Assembly (NCBI RefSeq): GCF_002174305.1
Contig: NZ_MIJB01000027.1
Span: 62,001-126,000, forward strand
From: Aeromicrobium sp. PE09-221
GTDB taxonomy: Bacteria > Actinomycetota > Actinomycetes > Propionibacteriales > Nocardioidaceae
DNA length: 64,000 bases
Direction: 5' to 3'
Every line of letters begins with the position of its first letter. Position 1 is the stretch's first letter. The translations under genes were made by a program, and so were the position numbers. The notes beneath the pieces were generated by a model. The model made no database searches. It worked only from the letters and a program-made list of their open reading frames with translations, and was not told the DNA's origin. Shown piece after piece: positions 55,620 through 64,000 of this stretch.

Positions 55620-56715
55620 CTAGACGACGAGATCGAGCGCGACCACGATGATCAGGCCGGTCACCGACAGCACCGTCTCCATGATCGACCAGGACTTGAT
55701 CGTCTGGCCGACCGAGAGCTTGAAGTACTCCTTGACGAGCCAGAACCCAGCGTCGTTGACATGCGAGAAGAACACCGACCCCGCGCCGATCGCCAGCACC
55801 AGCAAGGAGACCTCCCCGGCGGCCAAATCACCGGCGATCGGTGCCATGATGCCCGCCGCCGTCGCTCCACGACATACCACCACCACGCCCCAGGGCCGCC
55901 ATGGCGACCAGCACCGCCAGCAACAGGGCGATGAACGGCGTGCCGATGAAGTCGAGCGCCGACTTCAGCAGGCCATCCTGCCCGATCACATCCGCCAGCG
56001 TCTTGCCGAGCATCAACACGACCGGCAGCAAGACCGTCACGAGCGTGAGCGCGAAGGACGGACGCTTTCCGCCCCGCTCCTCGCTGCTGTCGAAGAGCTC
56101 CGGCGGAGTCACATCGACCCACCGGGCAGCTACCTTCGCGAACAGCGGACCGGCGACGATGATCGTCGGGATCGCCGCGAGGACGCCCAGACCGAGGGTC
56201 AGTCCCAGATCCGCGTCGAGGGCGTCCACAGCCGCGAGCGGTCCCGGATGCGGCGGCACGAAGCGGTGCATGGCCGAGAGGCCGGCCAGCGCCGGAAGCC
56301 CGAGCGCGATGAGCGACTTGTTACTGCGTCGCGCCACCAGGAAGATGACCGGCATCAACAGCACCAGGCCGATCTCGAAGAACATCGGCAGACCGATGAT
56401 CGCCCCGATCGCCGCCATCGCCCACGGCAGCATCCGGTCACTGGAACAGCCGATGATGGTGTCCACCACCTGATCCGCTCCCCCGGAGTCCGCCAGCAGC
56501 TTGCCGAACATCGCGCCTAAGGCGATCAGCGTGCCGACACTCGCGACGGTATCCCCGAGGCCGCCCGAGAAGCTCTCGACCACATCGACCATCGGCTGAC
56601 CGCCCACCGCTCCCACCGTCAGCGAGCCGAGGATCAGGCCGAGGAAGGGATGGAACTTGAAAAAGGTGATGAGCACGACGATGACGGCGATGCCGATCAA
56701 CGCGGCGATGATCAA
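55620..56715 (-). pseudogene. gntP: Gluconate permease (GntP) gene with internal deletion and frameshift
   Basis: The first 275 or so residues (ATG at 56715) are a normal GntP N-terminal part, with FHPFLGLILGS, SGGLGDTVASVGTLIALGAM and MHRFVPPHPGPLAAVD. After GRGGGMSW the frame is lost. A different frame resumes at the family C-terminal part: ATAAGIMAPIAGD, FFSHVNDAGFWLVKEYF and a final helix ending LDLVV. About 90 codons between these are missing, and the junction (near 55860-55870) holds GCGACG, which could have been a microhomology. The transporter should be non-functional. It is next to gluconokinase. Confidence 0.82.
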
Positions 56716-56738
56716 CTACACACTCCCCGCGGCGGGCG

Positions 56739-57281
56739 TCACCGGGTTGGCGGTGAACAGATCGGTGGTCTTGCTGACCTCTCAGGGATGCGATAGCGAC
56801 GCAGGAAAGCGCGGGCGATATCCTCCGGCGGCAACGTGATGTCGAAGACTCCTCCATTCTCGTCGGGAGCGAGTTGCTCCAAGGTGTCCTCCTGGGACTG
56901 CAGAAGCGAGGCGGGCATGAAATGGTCTCGGTGCTCCATCCGCTCACGGATGAGATCGTGATCGCCGACCAGGTGCAGGAAGATCGTCCGTGGGGCGTGC
57001 CGGGTCAGCACATCCCGGTACGCCCGGCGCAAGGCCGAGCAGCTGGTGACGCCACCCGTTTCATCGTGTGCTGCCAGCCAGCGCCCGATGTCCTCCAGCC
57101 AGGGCCAGCGGTCCTCGTCGGTCAGCGCAGTTCCCTCGGATATCTTGGCGATATTGGCAGGCGGGTGGAAATCATCGCCGTCGGCGTACTCGATGCCCAC
57201 GAGATCGGCGACGGCATGTCCGACCGCAGACTTCCCGACCCCGGATGTGCCCATGACCACCACGAGCGGTGCTGCTGTCAT
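56739..57281 (-). CDS. gntK: Gluconokinase
   Basis: A 180-residue P-loop kinase that makes 6-phosphogluconate. Walker A is VVMGTSGVGKS, then DGDDFHPPANIAKISEG, the lid-like SCSALRRAYRDVLT and HFMPASLLQSQ, all typical of GntK. The C-terminal ~15 residues are Pro/Arg-rich and unconserved. It lies upstream of the broken gntP gene in the same direction, so gluconate use now needs another importer. Confidence 0.93.
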   Translation of the reverse strand: MTAAPLVVVMGTSGVGKSAVGHAVADLVGIEYADGDDFHPPANIAKISEGTALTDEDRWPWLEDIGRWLAAHDETGGVTSCSALRRAYRDVLTRHAPRTIFLHLVGDHDLIRERMEHRDHFMPASLLQSQEDTLEQLAPDENGGVFDITLPPEDIARAFLRRYRIPERSARPPICSPPTR

Positions 57282-57331
57282 GGTGCCGACACTAGGACCG
57301 CAGATGGTGAAGCGCCACCACAGCGCGACGA

Positions 57332-57988
57332 TCAGTTCTCGAGGGCCGCCAGGACCGCGCGCTCGAGATCCTCGAAGGCCGTCAGCTCGACCACCTCGCC
57401 GTCGACGAAGAAGGTCGGGGTGCCTTCGACCCCGAGGGCACGCCCCTCCTCGAAATCCGCCGCGATCCGCATCACTGTGGCGTCATCGGCGACCGCGGCG
57501 TCGTAGTCGTCGAGATCCAGACCGATCTCCTCGGCCAGCTCGCGGAAATAGGGGGCCTGGTCGACGGCGCTCGTGCCGTGCCATTCCTCTTGAGTCTCCA
57601 GGAGCCGCGCGTACATCTCCTCGAAACGGTCCTGCTCCCCCGCCGCCTCCGCCGCCAACGCTGCCGGCACCGAATTCGGATGGCCCGGCATCGGGAAGTA
57701 GCGGACCGCGAACTCGATGCGACCCGCGTAGTCCTCCCGCAACTGCTCCACGTACGGGTAGAAGGCGCGGCACACCTCGCACTCGAAGTCGATGAACTCC
57801 ACCACCGTGACCGATGCGTCATCGGGTCGGTCGAGGAAGCGGGTGTCGTCCGCGACGATCGACGCGTCGGCCGGCGCATCTCCGTGGGGTTCGGACGGGC
57901 CCTGCGCCCAGATCGCGATGCCGACGATCGCAGCGACCGCCGCGACCACGACCGCAAGACTGATGAAGACGCGGTTCCGGGTTGCCAT
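57332..57988 (-). CDS. Membrane-anchored DsbA-like thiol-disulfide oxidoreductase
   Basis: A 218-residue protein with an N-terminal membrane anchor (about 8-28) and an extracytoplasmic thioredoxin-fold DsbA domain. The active site is C70-E-V-C73 (FIDFECEVCRAFYPYV) and the cis-Pro region reads GVEGTPTFFVDGE. It probably folds exported proteins. The ATG overlaps the ffh stop by one base (TGATG), an odd partner but possibly co-transcribed. Confidence 0.92.
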   Translation of the reverse strand: MATRNRVFISLAVVVAAVAAIVGIAIWAQGPSEPHGDAPADASIVADDTRFLDRPDDASVTVVEFIDFECEVCRAFYPYVEQLREDYAGRIEFAVRYFPMPGHPNSVPAALAAEAAGEQDRFEEMYARLLETQEEWHGTSAVDQAPYFRELAEEIGLDLDDYDAAVADDATVMRIAADFEEGRALGVEGTPTFFVDGEVVELTAFEDLERAVLAALEN

Positions 57989-59538
57989 CACAGCAGGTCC
58001 CGCAGCTCCTTAGGCAGTTCGAAGTCGTCAGCGCCTCCCTGCGGGAAGCCGAAGGCTCCGGCGCCGTTGGCCGGCTCCTTGGACTGCTCGACCGCAGCCG
58101 CCCGCTTCGCGGGATTGCCGGACACCTTCTTGCCCTTCTTGGCCTTCTTGCCCTGTGGCTTCTGCTTGGCCCCGGCGCGCTTGCTGACGCCCGGCATCCC
58201 GGGCATCCCTCCCATACCAGGCATACCCGGCATAGCGCCACCCTTGGCCATCTTCTGCATCATCTTGCTGGCCTCGAAGAAACGGGTCACGAGCTGATTG
58301 ACATCGCTGACCTGGGTACCGGATCCCTTGGAGATACGGGCTCGGCGGGAACCGTCGATGATCTTGGGATTCTCGCGCTCAGCCGGCGTCATCGATCGGA
58401 TGATCGCCTTGATCTTGTCCATGTCGCGCTCGTCGAAGTTCGCCAGCTGGTCCTTGAACTGGCCCATGCCGGGCATCATGCCCAACAGCTTGGTCATCGA
58501 GCCCATCTTGGCGAGGGCTTCCATCTGCTGCAGGAAGTCCTCGAGGGTGAAGGTGCCGCCGGCGACCTTCTCGGCGGCGGCCTGCGCCTGGTCGGCATCG
58601 AAGGCCTTCTCGGCCTGTTCGATGAGGGTGAGGACATCGCCCATGTCCAGGATGCGCGAGGCCATCCGGTCGGGATGGAAGACATCGAAGTCGTCGAGCT
58701 TCTCGCCCGTCGAGGCGAACATGATCGGACGGCCGGTGATGGAGCGGATCGAGAGCGCCGCACCGCCTCGAGCATCGCCGTCGAGTTTGGACAGCACGAC
58801 ACCGGTGAAGTCCACGCCCTCGGCGAAGGCCTCGGCGGTGGTGACGGCGTCTTGGCCGATCATCGCGTCGATGACGAAGAGCACTTCATCGGGATCGACG
58901 GCATCGCGGATGTCCGACGCCTGCTTCATCAGCTCGGCATCGATGCCCAGGCGTCCGGCGGTGTCGACGATCACGACATCGTGCAGCGTGCGCTTGGCCT
59001 CGGTGATCGCATCGCGTGCCACCCGGACCGGATCACCGATGCCATTGCCGGGCTCGGGGGCGAAGACCGTGACACCGGCCTGCCCACCGACGACCTGCAG
59101 CTGATTGACGGCATTGGGACGCTGGAGATCGGCCGCGACGAGCATGGGCGAATTGCCCTGCTCCTTGAGCCAGCGGCCGAGCTTGCCGGCGAGGGTGGTC
59201 TTGCCGGCGCCCTGCAGGCCCGCGAGCATGATGACGGTCGGCGGGTTCTTGGCGAACTGCAGCCGGCGGGTCTCACCACCGAGGATCGAGACGAGTTCCT
59301 CGTTGACGATCTTGATGACCTGCTGCGCGGGGTTCAGCGCCTGGCTGACCTCGGCGCCACGCGCCCGCTCCTTGACGTTGCCGATGAAGGTGCGCACGAC
59401 AGGCACCGCCACATCGGCGTCCAGCAACGCGACCCGGATCTCCCGGGCGACCTGATCGATATCGGCCTCGGACAGCTTGCCCTTGCCGCGGAGCGTCTTG
59501 AAGGCCGACTGCAGCCGGTCTTGGAGCGAATCGAACAT
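57988..59538 (-). CDS. ffh: Signal recognition particle protein Ffh
   Basis: A 516-residue SRP GTPase. The NG domain includes LAGLQGAGKTTLAGKLG (about 105-121), VDTAGRLGIDAEL and LSKLDGDARGGAAL. The M domain carries the signal-binding Met-rich stretch (MGSMTKLLGMMPGMGQF, then repeated GMP units near 440) and ends in a Lys-rich tail. Its receptor gene ftsY is about 4 kb away across the nitrogen-control genes. Confidence 0.97.
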   Translation of the reverse strand: MFDSLQDRLQSAFKTLRGKGKLSEADIDQVAREIRVALLDADVAVPVVRTFIGNVKERARGAEVSQALNPAQQVIKIVNEELVSILGGETRRLQFAKNPPTVIMLAGLQGAGKTTLAGKLGRWLKEQGNSPMLVAADLQRPNAVNQLQVVGGQAGVTVFAPEPGNGIGDPVRVARDAITEAKRTLHDVVIVDTAGRLGIDAELMKQASDIRDAVDPDEVLFVIDAMIGQDAVTTAEAFAEGVDFTGVVLSKLDGDARGGAALSIRSITGRPIMFASTGEKLDDFDVFHPDRMASRILDMGDVLTLIEQAEKAFDADQAQAAAEKVAGGTFTLEDFLQQMEALAKMGSMTKLLGMMPGMGQFKDQLANFDERDMDKIKAIIRSMTPAERENPKIIDGSRRARISKGSGTQVSDVNQLVTRFFEASKMMQKMAKGGAMPGMPGMGGMPGMPGVSKRAGAKQKPQGKKAKKGKKVSGNPAKRAAAVEQSKEPANGAGAFGFPQGGADDFELPKELRDLL

Positions 59539-59662
59539 AGGGCTTCAGGGTATCCGAGCCACCGAACCCGCCGCCGCCGGTATGCCGGGCTCGGCTGGGT
59601 CCCGGGCGCCGACAGCGGGCGGTGGGCCCTCACGCAGAGGGGTGAGCCCGGCGCGGGACCAC
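59539..59662. terminator. Intergenic hairpin-rich gap between glnD and ffh
   Basis: 124 bases containing an imperfect long palindrome: GGTCCCG and CGGGACC-like outer arms around 59598 and 59653, with inner GGGC-CC-TCAC and GTGA-GCCC. It probably ends the amt-glnB-glnD transcript. Confidence 0.4.
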
Positions 59663-62268
<2,606 letters not shown>

Positions 62269-63567
62269 TCAGGCTCCTGTCGTGAGGGTGGATCCGCCGG
62301 TACTGGCCAGATCGTATGCGGACTCTCCATGCTCGGCGAAGTCGATTCCCGAGACTTCCTCTTCCTCGTCGATGCGCCATCCCAGGATCGCCTTGACGAT
62401 CAGGCCGACGATGAGCGTGGCGACACCGGACCAGAGCATGGCGTAGAGCGCGATGAGGGCCTGGACGACGAGCAACCGGACACCGTCACCGTAGAACAAC
62501 CCGCCGGCGGTCGCCAGGAAGCCGATGCCCACGGTGCCGACCAGACCACCGACGAGGTGGACGCCGACGACATCGAGAGAGTCGTCGTAGCCGAAGCGGT
62601 ACTTCAGGCCCACGGCCAAGGCACACAACGCGCCTGCCACGACACCGAGGATCAGCGAGCCGATCGGGCTCAGCGCACCGCATGCCGGCGTGATCGCGAC
62701 CAGACCGGCGACGACACCCGAGGCAGCGCCGAGGCTGGTGGCCTTCCCGTCGCGGATCTTCTCCACCAGGATCCAGCCGAGGATCGCCGCGGAGGCCGCC
62801 GCCGTGGTGTTGACCCACACCAGACCGGTCTCACTGACGAAGCCCTCCAGGTCGAAGCTCTCCGCGTCCGGGACATAGGAGCCGACATTGAAGCCGAACC
62901 AGCCGAACCACAGCAGCCCGGCGCCGAGCATCGTCAACGGCAGATTGTGCGGACGCATCGGCTCGCGGCCGAACCCGCGGCGCGCCCCGATCAGCAGGAC
63001 CAGGACGAGCCCGGCGACGCCGGCGTTGATGTGGACGACCGTTCCGCCGGCGTAGTCCACGGGTGCTACGGCCGCGACGCCGTCGACGAGGCCGTACAGC
63101 TTGGCTGCCAGACCGCTGGCGGCATCGGACAGGAAACCGCCTCCCCAGACCTGATGGGCCAGCGGGAAGTAGGAGAGCGTCACCCACAGCGGCAGGAACA
63201 GCAACCACGCCGAGAACTTCACCCGGTCGGCGATGGCACCGCTGATGAGGGCCGCGGTGATGATCGCGAAGGTGACCTGGAAGGCGATGCTCACGTAGTC
63301 GGTCGCCGCCACCCCCTGCAGACCGAACAGATCGAAAGGATTGCCGAACAGTCCGAGAACGCCCGAACCGTACGCCGTCGACCATCCCCAGAGGACAAAG
63401 ACGGCGGGGATGAGGGCGAGCGCACCGAACGACATCATGATCATGTTCAGCACGGACTTCGCGCGGGTCATCCCTCCGTAGAAGAGCGCCAATCCCGGCG
63501 TCATCAGCAGCACGAGCGATGCCGATGCGAGAATCCAGGCGGCGTACGCGGCGTAGCCGGTATCCAT
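62269..63567 (-). CDS. amtB: Ammonium transporter (AmtB), copy 2
   Basis: A 432-residue channel with ~11 helices. Landmarks are LLMTPGLALFYGGMTRAKSV, GGTVVHINAGVAGL and DDSLDVVGVHLVGGLVG. The cytoplasmic tail has EEVSGIDFAEHGESAYDL, contacted by PII. The ATG at 63567 has GGAGGT upstream and is preferred to an open frame seven codons longer. The amtB-glnB-glnD order between ftsY and ffh is the conserved actinobacterial nitrogen operon. Confidence 0.95.
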   Translation of the reverse strand: MDTGYAAYAAWILASASLVLLMTPGLALFYGGMTRAKSVLNMIMMSFGALALIPAVFVLWGWSTAYGSGVLGLFGNPFDLFGLQGVAATDYVSIAFQVTFAIITAALISGAIADRVKFSAWLLFLPLWVTLSYFPLAHQVWGGGFLSDAASGLAAKLYGLVDGVAAVAPVDYAGGTVVHINAGVAGLVLVLLIGARRGFGREPMRPHNLPLTMLGAGLLWFGWFGFNVGSYVPDAESFDLEGFVSETGLVWVNTTAAASAAILGWILVEKIRDGKATSLGAASGVVAGLVAITPACGALSPIGSLILGVVAGALCALAVGLKYRFGYDDSLDVVGVHLVGGLVGTVGIGFLATAGGLFYGDGVRLLVVQALIALYAMLWSGVATLIVGLIVKAILGWRIDEEEEVSGIDFAEHGESAYDLASTGGSTLTTGA

Positions 63568-63710
63568 GAGACCTCCAACGAGAACCACGGACGCGAGGAT
63601 CGCGCCCGTGGTCCTACGGTGGTCGTCGGTCGTTTCGCGTCCGCCACGTGGATGTTGCGGCCACGTATCGACATCTCCGCCTGTGTTACATCGACGTGTC
63701 GTGTGCGAGC

Positions 63711-64000
63711 TCAGGCGAGCAGCGCGTCGACGAACTCCTCGGCGTCGAAGGGGGCGAGGTCGTCAGCGCCCTCACCCAGTCCCACGAACTTGACGGGCAC
63801 GCCGAGCTCGCGCTGCACCGCGATGACGATGCCGCCCTTCGCGGTGCCGTCCAGCTTGGTGAGCACCACGCCGGTGACGTCGACCACCTCGGAGAACACC
63901 CGCGCCTGGGTCAGGCCGTTCTGACCGGTCGTGGCGTCGATGACGAGCAGCACCTCGGTGACGGGTGCCTGCTTCTCGACCACGCGCTTGACCTTGCCCA
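63711..64000 (-). CDS. ftsY: Signal recognition particle receptor FtsY (C-terminal part)
   Basis: The last ~95 residues of the SRP receptor GTPase; the gene runs off the right edge. Visible motifs are [36 protein letters not shown] and [20 protein letters not shown], diagnostic of FtsY rather than Ffh. It is separated from amtB by 143 bases without another gene. Confidence 0.95.
   Translation of the reverse strand, partial: GKVKRVVEKQAPVTEVLLVIDATTGQNGLTQARVFSEVVDVTGVVLTKLDGTAKGGIVIAVQRELGVPVKFVGLGEGADDLAPFDAEEFVDALLA

Noticed and set aside
63685-63705. GlnR box upstream of amtB copy 2
   Set aside because: Only GTAAC followed by a poor GGAGA half-site is present; too weak to claim.

Overview
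The window is high-GC, gene-dense DNA with the housekeeping order of an actinobacterium. Read along the minus strand, the backbone is ftsY-amt-glnB-glnD-ffh, then rpsP-KH-rimM-trmD, rplS-lepB-rnhB-DUF2469-yraN-comM-dprA, then xerC, rpsB-tsf-pyrH-frr-cdsA, rlmN, and dxr-rip1-ispG-GNAT. The last four match the Mycobacterium tuberculosis order Rv2870c to Rv2867c. GTG starts, 4-base NTGA gene overlaps and a decayed DUF222/HNH gene fit Propionibacteriales or a relative, but the genus cannot be read from this sequence.

Accessory blocks interrupt this backbone. 4.6-8.3 kb: an ABC export pair with a divergent DesK/DesR-type two-component system. 8.4-9.6 kb: a crotonase and a short AMP-binding-like protein. 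10.9-15.4 kb: a Zn metallopeptidase, a transglutaminase and a fused circularly permuted ATP-grasp/alpha-E protein, a poorly understood predicted peptide-ligation and peptidase system. 17.6-19.1 kb: an SLC13 carrier gene split by one in-frame TGA. 23.3-42.2 kb: a molybdenum and purine island between xerC and dprA. 47.9-49.1 kb: an ammonium channel gene with a GlnR-like box. 51.4-58.0 kb: a heterodimeric ABC exporter, a decayed HNH endonuclease gene, a gluconate permease gene with an internal deletion, gluconokinase and a DsbA-like protein.

The island is the most coherent unit. It encodes molybdate uptake (modABC with an HTH-Mop regulator), molybdopterin synthesis (moaA, moaD, moaC, mog, moaE, moeA), a molybdenum hydroxylase of the xanthine dehydrogenase family, guanine deaminase, an adenosine/adenine deaminase-like protein, an IPNS-type non-haem iron oxygenase, an NMT1-type ABC importer and an XRE-cupin regulator. 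The simplest reading is import of a purine or purine-like compound, deamination, then Mo-dependent hydroxylation, with the cofactor supply encoded alongside.

No rRNA, tRNA, CRISPR array or intact insertion sequence was found. Notable small-scale features are a probable CTG start for glnD, two copies of an ~80-bp intergenic repeat, several long intergenic hairpins, and three or four damaged genes.
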